A stretch of 64,000 bases of DNA from Candidatus Ideonella esbjergensis (GTDB lineage Bacteria; Pseudomonadota; Gammaproteobacteria; Burkholderiales; Burkholderiaceae_C), in the NCBI GenBank assembly GCA_016710065.1, contig JADJLP010000015.1, forward strand, positions 124,001 to 188,000, read 5' to 3'. A program made the position numbers and the translations under genes. Position 1 is the stretch's first letter. Each line of letters opens with the position of its first letter. Shown piece after piece: positions 1 through 7,953 of this stretch. Under the pieces are notes generated by a model that was given only the letters and a program-made list of their open reading frames with translations, did not search any database and was not told the DNA's origin.

Positions 1-429
1 CCGCGCCAGGATCTTGTCGCCGTAGCCCTTGGCCCAGCCGTCCTTCTTGACGTCGAACCACTCGCGGGCCACCGCCTCGAAAGAGTCGACCGGTGGCAGC
101 CCTTGCTGCTGCCGCACTTCCGCCTCGCGGGCCTTCGCGTGCACGACCCGCTCTTCCTTGCGCGCCTGGCTGGGGTCGAAGCCCTCCGCGATCCTCTCGC
201 GGGCGGCCTCTGCCTTGCGCCTGGCGATGGCAAGCGTCGTGGCGGGGTAGGTGCCCAGCGACAGCGTCTTGCGGCGCCCCTGGAAGCTGTAGTCCAGCCG
301 CCAGCCATGCGCACCACCCTTGACGAACAGCAGCAGGTAGAGCCCGTCGCCATCGGTGAGCCGCTTGCGCGGATCGCCTGCACGCACCGCCTTGATGGTG
401 GCGTCCGAGGGGATGATGTAGCGGGCCAT
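1..429 (-). CDS. Tyrosine-type integrase, N-terminal part (runs off the left end)
   Basis: The first 143 codons of a gene on the minus strand, with no stop before base 1. The protein begins MARYIIPSDATIKAVRAG and continues with GDPRKRLTDGDGLYL, HGWRLDYSFQGRRKTLSLG and TYPATTLAIARRKAEAAR. This is the arm-DNA-binding domain (DUF4102) typical of P4-like integrases. The next segment, VDSFEAVAREWFDVKKDGW, starts the core-binding (SAM-like) domain. The catalytic R-H-R-Y region lies outside the window. The gene starts 183 bp from the 3' end of tRNA-Phe and points away from it, the usual arrangement for an element integrated at a tRNA 3' end. It therefore most likely excises and integrates a genomic island that extends to the left. 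The ATG at 429-427 is the only good start. Confidence 0.9.
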   Translation of the reverse strand, partial: MARYIIPSDATIKAVRAGDPRKRLTDGDGLYLLLFVKGGAHGWRLDYSFQGRRKTLSLGTYPATTLAIARRKAEAARERIAEGFDPSQARKEERVVHAKAREAEVRQQQGLPPVDSFEAVAREWFDVKKDGWAKGYGDKILAR

Positions 430-430
430 T

Positions 431-610
431 GCAGTAACTTTCTGGCCCAGATGTCGGGTTGGGCCGGTTACTGCGGAAGTTACTGCGTCAGGGGCGGGAC
501 TTCAAGAAATCCCGCGAGACCGAGTCGGACAAGAAAAAAGCCCCAGAGCGTTGATTCTCAAGGGCTTTTTGCATCTTCCGAGCCGTCTTGGGACGTCCCG
601 GAACAGTAAC
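431..610. repeat. Four copies of GTTACTGC / GCAGTAAC between integrase and tRNA-Phe
   Basis: GCAGTAAC is at 431-438, GTTACTGC at 467-474 and 479-486, and a 7/8 copy (CAGTAAC) at 604-610. Two copies are direct repeats 12 bp apart and two are inverted. Short repeats between an integrase start and the attachment site are often arm-type integrase or excisionase binding sites. That role is inferred; only the repeats are seen. Confidence 0.5.
534..570 (-). terminator. Rho-independent terminator downstream of tRNA-Phe
   Basis: An inverted repeat AAAAAGCCC ... GGGCTTTTTT flanks a loop of about 17 nt. Runs of A and T on both sides make it potentially bidirectional. It lies about 40 bp past the tRNA 3' end in the direction of transcription. 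Confidence 0.65.
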
Positions 611-611
611 T

Positions 612-640
612 TGGTGGCCTGGGGCGGAATCGAACCACCG
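612..640. other. Probable attachment site (att) in the tRNA-Phe 3' end
   Basis: The T-arm and acceptor end of tRNA-Phe directly face the integrase gene. Integrases of this family usually recombine in the tRNA 3' half and regenerate it. The exact core cannot be defined because the other end of the element is outside the window. Confidence 0.5.
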
Positions 641-687
641 ACACGCGGATTTTCAATCCGCTGCTCTACCAACTGAGCTACCAGGCC
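612..687 (-). tRNA. tRNA-Phe (GAA)
   Basis: A 76-nt cloverleaf on the minus strand. The acceptor arms are GGCCTGG and CCAGGCC, the discriminator is A, and CCA is encoded at 614-612. The anticodon stem GCGGA/TCCGC closes the loop TTGAAAA, giving anticodon GAA (complement of 652-654). The T loop GGTTCGATTCC is intact. A -10-like TATAGT lies at 706-701, upstream of the 5' end. The 3' end faces the integrase gene, so it is the probable attachment site of the element to the left. Confidence 0.97.
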
Positions 688-746
688 AACGAAGCCGTAG
701 ACTATAGCACGGCTCAGAAGCCTTTTCGACCCCGGTTTGCCGGGCG

Positions 747-1484
747 TCAGGCCAGGCTGCCGCGCTTGTTGCGCGAGAGGTCGACGCCGAGTTGCTTGAG
801 CTTGCGGTACAGGTGGGTGCGCTCCAGGCCGGTCTTTTCAGCCACCCGGGTCATGGAGCCATTCTCGCGAGCCAGGTGGAACTCGAAGTAGCTTTTCTCG
901 AAGGCGTCGCGGGCTTCGCGCAGCGGGCGGTCCAGGTCGAAGCTTTGTTCGGATTGCGGGCCCAGGTCCACCTGCATTTCGGGCAGGCCCAGGCCACCGG
1001 TCATGGCGGCCTCAACCGTCAGGGAGGGTTCAGAGCGAAAGCCGCCATGGTTGATGCCACCCATTTGCGGCGTGGCCATGGAAATGCCGGGGGTGCCCAT
1101 GCCGGCCGGGCGCGCCACGGGGGCACGGGCCAGGCCCTGCTCCACGGCCCGCAACAGCTTTTGCAGCGTGATGGGTTTTTCCAGGAAGGCGGTGGCGCCG
1201 TACTTGGTGGCTTCCACGGCGGTGTCGATGGTGCCGTGACCGCTCATCATGATCACAGGCATGTTCAGCAGGCCGGTGGCACCCCACTCCTTGAGCAGGG
1301 TGATGCCGTCCACGTCGGGCATCCAGATGTCGAGCAGCACCATGTCGGGCCGCAGGCGCTCGCGCGAGGCGCGGGCCTGCGCGGCGTTTTCCGCCAGCTC
1401 GATGGTGTGGCCTTCGTCGGTGAGGATTTCCGACAGCAGGGCCCGGATGCCCATTTCGTCGTCGACTACAAGTATCGTTGCCAT
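747..1484 (-). CDS. ntrX: NtrX-like response regulator without an AAA+ domain
   Basis: 245 aa. Residues 1-120 form a receiver domain: the acidic pair is D8/D9, the phosphoacceptor D52 (LLDIWMPDVDG) and the conserved lysine K103 in LEKP. Residues about 120-190 form a low-complexity linker. The C-terminus (about 205-240) is a Fis-type helix-turn-helix with MTRVAEKTGLERTHLYRKLK. Classical NtrX/NtrC proteins carry a sigma-54-interacting AAA+ domain between these two; it is absent here, with no GAFTGA or Walker motifs. It probably controls transcription without sigma-54 activation. It sits 17 bp behind its kinase gene and is the last gene of rsmB-DUF4390-ntrY-ntrX. Confidence 0.85.
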   Translation of the reverse strand: MATILVVDDEMGIRALLSEILTDEGHTIELAENAAQARASRERLRPDMVLLDIWMPDVDGITLLKEWGATGLLNMPVIMMSGHGTIDTAVEATKYGATAFLEKPITLQKLLRAVEQGLARAPVARPAGMGTPGISMATPQMGGINHGGFRSEPSLTVEAAMTGGLGLPEMQVDLGPQSEQSFDLDRPLREARDAFEKSYFEFHLARENGSMTRVAEKTGLERTHLYRKLKQLGVDLSRNKRGSLA

Positions 1485-1501
1485 GGATGTTCGGTGCGAT
1501 C

Positions 1502-3775
1502 TCAGCTGACGCTGTGGGGTGCCGGGGCTGAGCTGTCGCTCACAGTGGCCTGTTCAGTGAAACTCGAAAATGATAACGAAACCTGGGCACCGCCCGGTGG
1601 GCCGTCAGTGCCCTGGGTGGAGGGCAGGTTGACGATGCGCACGCGAGCACCGTGTTCGTCGGCGATCTTTTTCACCACCGCCAACCCGAGGCCCGTGCCT
1701 TTGGTCTTGGTGGTGACATAGGGTTCAAAGGCGCGCTTGAGCACCTTGTCTGCAAATCCGGGGCCATTGTCCGACACTTTCAGGCGGACCACCCGGGGGC
1801 GCCCGTCCTCGTGCCTGGCCACCTCGGTAAGCAATTGCACACGGCCGTCCTCGCGTGTCGCCACGGCGTCCAGCGCGTTCTGCACCAGGTTGTGGATGAC
1901 CTGCCGCAACTGGGTGGCGTCGCCGCGTATGCCGGGCAGGCCGGTGCCGCAATGGGCGAAGAGGCGACCCTTGTCCAGTTCCACACCATAGAGTGCCAGC
2001 ACCTCGGCCACCAGGGCGTTGAGATCGAGGTTTTGCATGGTGGCGGCGGGCAGGCGGGCGTAGTCGCGGAACTCGTTCACCAGTTGCTTCATGGACTGCA
2101 CCTGGTTGACGATGGTGGCCACTGCGCGCACCAGCATGGCCTGGTCGGCGGGTTCGGCGAGTTTGGCTTCGAGCTTGTGCTGCAGACGCTCGGCCGAGAG
2201 CTGGATGGGCGTGAGCGGGTTCTTGATCTCGTGCGCCAGGCGGCGCGCCACCTCGCTCCAGGCGGCCGAGCGTTGGGCCGAGACGACCTCGGTGATGTCG
2301 TCAAACACCATCAGCCGCGCCTCGTTGGGCAACATGGCGCCGCGCACCAGCAGCGTGAGCGTGTCGTCCAGGCCACCCACGCGCAGGTCAAAGGCGTCTT
2401 GCCAATGGTCGCGCTCGCCGTCCTCGGGGCTGGTCTGGTGCTGGTCAAAGCGTTGCCACACGGCCTGGGCGAAGTCGGCCAGGCTGGGCACATCGTTCAG
2501 CTCCTTGCCAACCCAAGCCGACAAGGGTGCCCGCAAGATGCGGGTGGCGCCGGGGTTGACGGTGTTGATGCGGCGCTTGCGGTCAAACATGATCACGCCA
2601 GCGGTCAGGTTGTCGAGGATGGTTTGCAGCCGCGTGCGGGCGCTCTCCAGCTGGTCCACGCTGCGTTCAACCTGGCTGCGCGCGCTGCCCAGCTGTTCAG
2701 TCATGGCGGCGAAATTGCGGGTCAGGCCACCCAGTTCGTCGCGCGAGGTGAAGATGGGCTTGGCACTGAGGTCGCCCGCCGCCACCTGGCGCATGCCTTC
2801 GGCCAGCAACAGCAGCGGCCGGGCCAACTGGTTGCCCAGCACGATGGCTAGCAGCACGGCGCCAAAGACGGCCAGTACCAGCGAGAGCGTGAGCGTGCCG
2901 ATGTACATGCGGCGCAGGCCGTCGCGGGCCAGCCGGCGCTCCTGGTATTCGCGGTAGGCGGCTTGCACGGTGAGGGCATTCACCGTCACGGCGCGTGGCA
3001 GCAGTTGCACCAGCATCAGAAAACGGTCGTCGGCCTGGCGCGGCGAGCCGCTGAGTTTGGGCAGTTGCGCCAGGGCCCTCACGCGCGCTGGCACGCCACC
3101 GGTGGCGGCATCGTCCTCCAGGCCTTCGAGCTGGCTGGCGCCACTGGCTTCGCGGGCCTGCTTGATGAGGGTGATGGAGGGCCTGTCGGGCACCAGGGGC
3201 GCGGCGGCACTGGCATTCGCCGCAGCCAGCACCTGGCCGGCGCTGCCAACCAGCGCGGCCTCTTGCACGCCGAGCTGGTCGCGCAGGCGCTCCAGGTCCA
3301 CGGCACTGGGGGTGGGGGCCGTGGCGGGCAGGCGATCAGCCGCGTTGCGGGCCTTGAGCACCAGGTCGTCGGCCAGCGCATCGAGCGTGCCCTTGCCCAG
3401 CGCCAGGCCGGCGTTGAGGGCGGTGTCCACGCGGGTATCGAACCAGGCCTCGATGCTGCGCGAGACAAACTGGTAGCTCACGGTGTAGATCAGCGCCCCG
3501 GGCAGCACACCCACCAGCGCAAAGATGCCGGCCAGCTTGAGCAGCAAGCGGCTGCCGAACTTGCCGCTACGAAAGCGCAGCACCAGCCGCACCGCAGCCG
3601 TGGCCAACACGGCCACCAGCAGTGCCGCCACCGCCACATTGGCCCAGAACAGCCAGCCGATGTGGGCCTCGTAGCGCGAGGGCCCCTGGGCCAACAGGAA
3701 CAGCACGAAGGCCATCACCAACCCCAGGCCCACCAGGGCCAGCAGGGCAATGCCCCAGCGGGTGGAGGCTTTCAT
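1502..3775 (-). CDS. ntrY: NtrY-like membrane sensor histidine kinase
   Basis: 757 aa. Three N-terminal membrane helices lie within about residues 8-100. A periplasmic region follows to about 285, then a fourth helix, a HAMP linker, a PAS domain (ILDNLTAGVIMFDRKRRINT) and HisKA. The H-box AHEIKNPLTPIQLSAERL is the signature of the NtrY family. The ATPase part has N-box HNLVQNALDAV, G1 VSDNGPGF and G2 TKGTGLGLAVVKKI. It should autophosphorylate and pass phosphate to the adjacent NtrX. The signal is unknown; in other proteobacteria the pair is linked to nitrogen, redox or envelope responses. It lies 46 bp downstream of the DUF4390 gene, so it is probably co-transcribed. Confidence 0.93.
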   Translation of the reverse strand: MKASTRWGIALLALVGLGLVMAFVLFLLAQGPSRYEAHIGWLFWANVAVAALLVAVLATAAVRLVLRFRSGKFGSRLLLKLAGIFALVGVLPGALIYTVSYQFVSRSIEAWFDTRVDTALNAGLALGKGTLDALADDLVLKARNAADRLPATAPTPSAVDLERLRDQLGVQEAALVGSAGQVLAAANASAAAPLVPDRPSITLIKQAREASGASQLEGLEDDAATGGVPARVRALAQLPKLSGSPRQADDRFLMLVQLLPRAVTVNALTVQAAYREYQERRLARDGLRRMYIGTLTLSLVLAVFGAVLLAIVLGNQLARPLLLLAEGMRQVAAGDLSAKPIFTSRDELGGLTRNFAAMTEQLGSARSQVERSVDQLESARTRLQTILDNLTAGVIMFDRKRRINTVNPGATRILRAPLSAWVGKELNDVPSLADFAQAVWQRFDQHQTSPEDGERDHWQDAFDLRVGGLDDTLTLLVRGAMLPNEARLMVFDDITEVVSAQRSAAWSEVARRLAHEIKNPLTPIQLSAERLQHKLEAKLAEPADQAMLVRAVATIVNQVQSMKQLVNEFRDYARLPAATMQNLDLNALVAEVLALYGVELDKGRLFAHCGTGLPGIRGDATQLRQVIHNLVQNALDAVATREDGRVQLLTEVARHEDGRPRVVRLKVSDNGPGFADKVLKRAFEPYVTTKTKGTGLGLAVVKKIADEHGARVRIVNLPSTQGTDGPPGGAQVSLSFSSFTEQATVSDSSAPAPHSVS

Positions 3776-3821
3776 GGTGGGGTTCTGCGGTGTGGGTGGG
3801 GCGGCGCGAAAGGGCGGGCCG

Positions 3822-4448
3822 TCACTCCACCTTCAGCGTGCGCTCGACGGACAAGCGCCAGTCGGCCTGGGCGGTCAGGTCGAGCTGCATGGGGCGCGGC
3901 AGCTGCGAGCTGTCGAGACGGTAGCTGAACTCGACGTAGTATTTCTCGCCAGCTTCCACGTCGGCGAGGTCAGCCACCTTCCAGCGCGTGGTGCGTGAAA
4001 CCATGGCCAGCGCTTCCTGGGCGGTGGCGACGGTCTGGCCCACCGCCCCCACGCTGACCCGCCACTGCCCGGTGAGCGGCTGGTACGACACGCGCCAGGT
4101 GCGCTGGGCCGTGGCGATGCGCTCGTCGCGCCAGTACCAGCGCGAGCGGTACACGGTGGCGCGGGCCACGAAGTACAGCGGCACGCCGCGCTGCATGGCA
4201 TCTTCCACCGCTGGGCTCAGGGCCGGGCGGGCGTAGAAATCGAGCGCAATACCGCCGTCGCTGCGGCCCACCCGGATGGACGACAGCTCGATGCCCTGGG
4301 CCTGTGCACCCGCCGGCAGCAGCGCTAGCATGGCCGCCAGCGCCAGCATTGCAACCAAGGCCCAGCCGCGCCAACGCAGCCAGGCGGCGGGCACCGGGCT
4401 GGCGAAGCGGGTCTGGGCAAGGCAGGTCACAGCGGGCGGGCCTTCCAT
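3822..4448 (-). CDS. DUF4390 exported protein
   Basis: 208 aa, function unknown. An N-terminal hydrophobic stretch (WALVAMLALAAMLALLPAGAQA) resembles a signal peptide. The rest is predicted periplasmic, with the DUF4390 features IELSSIRVGRSDGGIALDF and RATVYRSRWYWRDERIA. It lies between rsmB (43 bp) and ntrY (46 bp), an order I recognise from betaproteobacteria. That context suggests the exported protein may modulate the kinase, which is inference. I start at the ATG 4448-4446; the same reading frame stays open further upstream inside rsmB, but that part is a shadow. Confidence 0.85.
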   Translation of the reverse strand: MEGPPAVTCLAQTRFASPVPAAWLRWRGWALVAMLALAAMLALLPAGAQAQGIELSSIRVGRSDGGIALDFYARPALSPAVEDAMQRGVPLYFVARATVYRSRWYWRDERIATAQRTWRVSYQPLTGQWRVSVGAVGQTVATAQEALAMVSRTTRWKVADLADVEAGEKYYVEFSYRLDSSQLPRPMQLDLTAQADWRLSVERTLKVE

Positions 4449-4491
4449 GAGCAAGGTGAGCGCCCTGGGGCGCCGGCCACCGCCCTGGGGT

Positions 4492-5814
4492 TCAAGCGCT
4501 GGGCTTGTGCAGCAGGGCGTAGTAGAAACCGTCGGCCAGCGCGGCCTCGGGCGAGTGGCCTTGATTGTCAGCCAGTGGCAGCAGATGCCCGGGCGAGACC
4601 GGGTCCAGCCGTGCCCCATCCGGGGGCATGCGTTGCAAAAATGCGTCGATCTGTGCCGAACCTTCGGATTTGAAGATGGAACAGGTGGCGTAAAGCAAGC
4701 GGCCGCCGGGCTTGAGCAGCGGCCACAACGCGGCCAGCAACTCGGCCTGGGTGCGGGCCAGTGCGCCAATGTCTTCGGGCCGGCGCAGCCAGCGGATGTC
4801 GGGGTGGCGGCGCACGATGCCCGAGGCGCTGCAAGGGGCGTCGAGCAGGATGGCGTCGAAGGGCTGGCCGTCCCACCAGTCGGCCGGGCGGCGGCCATCA
4901 CCCACCTGGCTGCGCGCGGCCAGGCCCAGGCGCTGCAGGCCCTCGCCCACACGGGCCAGGCGCTGGGGGTCGGCGTCCAGCGCCAGCAGGTCCAGGTCGG
5001 CCAGTTCCAGCAGGTGGGCCGTCTTGCCACCGGGGGCTGCGCAGGCGTCCAACACCCGTGCCCCCTTGGCCAGGCCGGCGCCCAGCAGCAGCGGCGCCGC
5101 ATGCTGGGCCGAAAGGTCCTGCACCGAAACCTCGCCCTGGGCAAAGCCGGGCAGGCGCTCCACCGGGCAGGGCTGGGCCAGCACGATGGCCTGCTCGAAC
5201 CCCGGCACGGTGTGGGCCGCCAGGCCAGCGGCCTGCAGACGGGCCAAGTAGTCGGCCACCCTCGTGCGACGGCTGTTCGCGCGCAGGGCCATGGGCGGGT
5301 GCTGTTGGGCCTCGCGCAGCAGCGGCTGCCATTGCGCCGGCCAGTCATGGCGCACGCGCTCTATCCACCACAGCGGGTGGTTCCAGGCACCCAGTGGCTG
5401 GCGGGTGGCCTGCTCGATCAGGGCGTCGCGCTCACGGATGAAGCGGCGCAGCACGGCATTGATGAAGCCCGAAGCCGCCGGCGCCTTGTGGCGTGCAGCG
5501 GTGACGGCCTGATCCACCAGGGTGTGGTCGGGGTAGGGCGGGTTGGGGTCGGCCCAGAGAAGGGCGATGGCCGAGGTGAGCAGGCCGTCCACTGTGGGGG
5601 GCGGGTTGCGCGGCGCCACGATCTCGCGCACTGCGGTGGCCGCGCCCAGGCGGCGCATCACCGTGAACGTGAGCGCCTGGGTGCCAGCGCGGGCGGCGGG
5701 CGGGCAGGCGGCCAGCACGTCGGTAAGCGAGCGGCCGGCCCGCACGGCGGCCACGGCGTCGGCCGTGAGCTCCAGCAGGCGCGACAGGGGAGGCGAGGCG
5801 TTGGGCGTGTTCAC
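4492..5814 (-). CDS. rsmB: 16S rRNA (cytosine-967-C5)-methyltransferase RsmB
   Basis: 440 aa, close to the usual length. The N-terminal NusB-like RNA-binding domain spans about 1-140. The SAM-dependent methyltransferase domain has motif I LDACAAPGGKTAHLLEL, motif IV LLDAPCSASGIVRRHPD with the resolving Cys, and motif VI LLYATCSIF with the catalytic Cys. It methylates C967 of 16S rRNA in the cytoplasm using SAM. It starts with GTG and is the first gene of the rsmB-DUF4390-ntrY-ntrX set. It is divergent from folE with a 93-bp gap. Confidence 0.95.
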   Translation of the reverse strand: MNTPNASPPLSRLLELTADAVAAVRAGRSLTDVLAACPPAARAGTQALTFTVMRRLGAATAVREIVAPRNPPPTVDGLLTSAIALLWADPNPPYPDHTLVDQAVTAARHKAPAASGFINAVLRRFIRERDALIEQATRQPLGAWNHPLWWIERVRHDWPAQWQPLLREAQQHPPMALRANSRRTRVADYLARLQAAGLAAHTVPGFEQAIVLAQPCPVERLPGFAQGEVSVQDLSAQHAAPLLLGAGLAKGARVLDACAAPGGKTAHLLELADLDLLALDADPQRLARVGEGLQRLGLAARSQVGDGRRPADWWDGQPFDAILLDAPCSASGIVRRHPDIRWLRRPEDIGALARTQAELLAALWPLLKPGGRLLYATCSIFKSEGSAQIDAFLQRMPPDGARLDPVSPGHLLPLADNQGHSPEAALADGFYYALLHKPSA

Positions 5815-5907
5815 CGGGGCAGTCTAACCACCCTGTCCGTGCGGGCTTGGGCGCCGTGGCCCACAATGCGCCTTTCCCGATCCAGCCCGCCGCACAGGAG
5901 ACTTGGC

Positions 5908-6654
5908 ATGGCACTAGACGCAACGCTCCAGCGCGGCACGCCGCAGGCCCTGATCCTCAACGAGGGCGACCTGGCCACCCTGCCCGCTTCCGAGCGCATC
6001 CGCTACCGCCTGGTGGGCGCCGACCGGCGCTACCACGCCAACGACAACATCGCCGAGTTCATCCGCGAGGGCGAACTGCTGGAGCTGCGCGGCGAAGTGC
6101 AAGCCAAGATGGCCGAGGTGCTGAAGGCCTTGGTGATCGACACCGAGAGCGACCACAACACGCAAGAGACGGCCAAGCGGGTGGCCAAGATGTTCATCGA
6201 AGAGGTATTCCGCGGCCGTTACCAGCCCATGCCCGAGGTAACCGAGTTCCCCAACGTCTCGCGCCTGAACGAGCTGATGATCGTGGGCCCCATCACCGTG
6301 CGCAGCGCCTGTTCGCACCACATGTGCCCCATCCTGGGCCGGGTCTGGATCGGTGTGCTGCCCAACGAGCACAGCAACCTGATCGGCCTGAGCAAGTACG
6401 CGCGCATCGCCGACTGGATCATGACCCGTCCCCAGATCCAGGAAGAGGCGGTGATCATGCTGGCCGACGCGTTGCAAGAGCGCGTGAAGCCCGACGGCCT
6501 GGCCATCGTGATGGAGGCCGATCACTTCTGCATGCAGTGGCGCGGCGTGAAGGACAACGACTCGGCCATGACCAACAGCGTGATGCGCGGCGCCTTCCTG
6601 AAAGACCCGAATTTGCGGCGCGAATTCCTCTCGCTGCTCACGAAGAAAGTTTGA
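5908..6654 (+). CDS. folE: GTP cyclohydrolase I
   Basis: 248 aa. It converts GTP to 7,8-dihydroneopterin triphosphate, the first step of folate synthesis. Zinc ligands are in RSACSHHMCPILGR (Cys and His) and in ADHFCMQWRGVKD (second Cys). Other family motifs are NTQETAKRVAKMF and IGLSKYARI. ATG 5908 is preceded by an AGGAGA ribosome site at 5896-5901. The frame is open far upstream, but that part is antisense to rsmB. The BLUF gene starts 2 bp after the stop, so the two are almost certainly co-translated. Confidence 0.96.
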   Translation: MALDATLQRGTPQALILNEGDLATLPASERIRYRLVGADRRYHANDNIAEFIREGELLELRGEVQAKMAEVLKALVIDTESDHNTQETAKRVAKMFIEEVFRGRYQPMPEVTEFPNVSRLNELMIVGPITVRSACSHHMCPILGRVWIGVLPNEHSNLIGLSKYARIADWIMTRPQIQEEAVIMLADALQERVKPDGLAIVMEADHFCMQWRGVKDNDSAMTNSVMRGAFLKDPNLRREFLSLLTKKV

Positions 6655-6656
6655 CC

Positions 6657-7082
6657 ATGCTCGTCCGCCTGATGTACGCCAGCCGCGCCGCCAAGCCGCT
6701 GGACCCGGAAGAGCTCAGCGCCATCCTGCGCCAGTCCAAGGCCAGCAACCCGGCGGCCGGCATCACCGGCGTGCTGTGCTGCGCCGGCAACGTCTTCATC
6801 CAGGTGCTGGAGGGCGGCCGCATGGCCGTCAACACGCTGTACCGGCGCATCGCGGCCGACCCGCGCCATCAGGACGTGATCCTGCTGAGCTACGAAGAGA
6901 TCGGCGAGCGCCGCTTCGCCAGCTGGGCCATGGGCCAGGTCAACCTGACCCGACTGAACCCCGCGTTGCTTCTGAAGTATTCCGAAACCGCCACGCTCGA
7001 CCCGTACGCTGTATCTGGCAAGGTCACCGCCGCGCTGTTTGAAGAGCTGGTGGCCACCGCCGCCATCATGGGTCAGGGTTGA
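6657..7082 (+). CDS. Short BLUF blue-light photoreceptor
   Basis: 141 aa, one BLUF domain plus a short C-terminal extension (about 97-141) and no output domain. Key residues Y7, N31, Q49, W90 and M92 match AppA Y21, N45, Q63, W104 and M106 with one constant offset of 14. The flavin-Tyr-Gln switch is therefore complete. Such short BLUF proteins bind FAD and act through a partner protein. It starts 2 bp after the folE stop, tying light or flavin sensing to pterin synthesis; the physiological link is unproven. A GCGCCAGG hairpin follows at 7085-7108. Confidence 0.93.
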   Translation: MLVRLMYASRAAKPLDPEELSAILRQSKASNPAAGITGVLCCAGNVFIQVLEGGRMAVNTLYRRIAADPRHQDVILLSYEEIGERRFASWAMGQVNLTRLNPALLLKYSETATLDPYAVSGKVTAALFEELVATAAIMGQG

Positions 7083-7084
7083 GG

Positions 7085-7108
7085 CCTGGCGCACCCACGA
7101 GCGCCAGG
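7085..7108. terminator. Hairpin between convergent genes
   Basis: CCTGGCGC (7085-7092) pairs with GCGCCAGG (7101-7108) around an 8-nt loop. It lies between the convergent BLUF gene and outer-membrane protein gene. There is no clear T run, so this is a weak call. Confidence 0.35.
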
Positions 7109-7119
7109 CGTTCGCCACC

Positions 7120-7818
7120 TCAGAAGCGGTAGGCCAGGCCCAGTTGCAGCACCGGGTAGAGCTTGAAGTCGGCCAGCTTGTTTCGCAGCTGGGCCTCGGC
7201 CTGTTGCACATCCGTCGCCAGCGACGGGTCGGCCGCAGCGCCGGTGGCGGTGATCTTGGCGCGCGGCGTACCTTGCGAAATCACCCCAATGTCGCCAATG
7301 AAATGCAGGCCGGCGCTGGTTGTGCTGTCGCCCCAGCCGATGCCCAGATAGGGTGCCGTGCTAGGAAAGTCCACCTTGGCGCTCAGCGTGCCCACCTGGG
7401 CGGCTGTGTAGGTCTTGCCATTGATGGTGTAGGTACCACCTGCACTGGGCTTGGCGTTCAGGTCGAACTTGTTGCCATTGGCCACCACGCCCGCGCTGAG
7501 GTGAAAGCGCCCTTCGAACGGATGCCAGTCCAGCGTCAGCATCTCGTTCTTGAGCTTGAGCTTGCCGGTGTAGTCGATGCCATCTGCACTGGTGTCGTGG
7601 TTGTAGTTGTAGGCGTGGGCCCCCACGCGCAGCGACAACTTGCCCGGCACCAGCAGCCATGACACCTGGCCGCCCAGGCCCAGGCTGCCCACGTTCAGGC
7701 CCAGGTCCAGTCTGTCGGCCAGCGTGGGTGGGTTGGTGGTGTCGGCCGCCATGGCCGTAGCGGACAAGGTCAGCAGGGCCGTGGCCATGCCGAGGAGGTG
7801 AAGAGCGTTGGGTTTCAT
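7120..7818 (-). CDS. Probable outer-membrane beta-barrel protein
   Basis: 232 aa with a clear Sec signal peptide (HLLGMATALLTLSATAMA, cleavage near AMA-ADT). The mature protein alternates hydrophobic and polar residues in strand-like runs such as KLSLRVGAHAYNYNHD, APYLGIGWGD and AGLHFIGDIG. It ends in LQLGLAYRF, and a C-terminal aromatic Phe is typical of Bam substrates. It resembles the 'Slr1277/OmpW-like' class of small barrels; I cannot name a ligand. Start chosen at ATG 7818 because the signal peptide begins there. It is a single gene with its own upstream gap of 135 bp. Confidence 0.75.
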   Translation of the reverse strand: MKPNALHLLGMATALLTLSATAMAADTTNPPTLADRLDLGLNVGSLGLGGQVSWLLVPGKLSLRVGAHAYNYNHDTSADGIDYTGKLKLKNEMLTLDWHPFEGRFHLSAGVVANGNKFDLNAKPSAGGTYTINGKTYTAAQVGTLSAKVDFPSTAPYLGIGWGDSTTSAGLHFIGDIGVISQGTPRAKITATGAAADPSLATDVQQAEAQLRNKLADFKLYPVLQLGLAYRF

Positions 7819-7953
7819 GGTGTTTGGAATTGAAAGTTGGGCAGGGTCGACACCGCAGCGCGGTAGCCGCCTGTATCGGCCCTGCAGCAACAAAGCTTAG
7901 TCCCGTGCGCTGGCACCCGCGCGACCGAATGTATCTGCGGCCCGGGTGGGCGC

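Noticed and set aside
4276..5907. Long plus-strand open frame leading into folE
   Set aside because: It is antisense to rsmB and the DUF4390 gene, whose protein motifs are clear; folE has its own ribosome site at 5896-5901.
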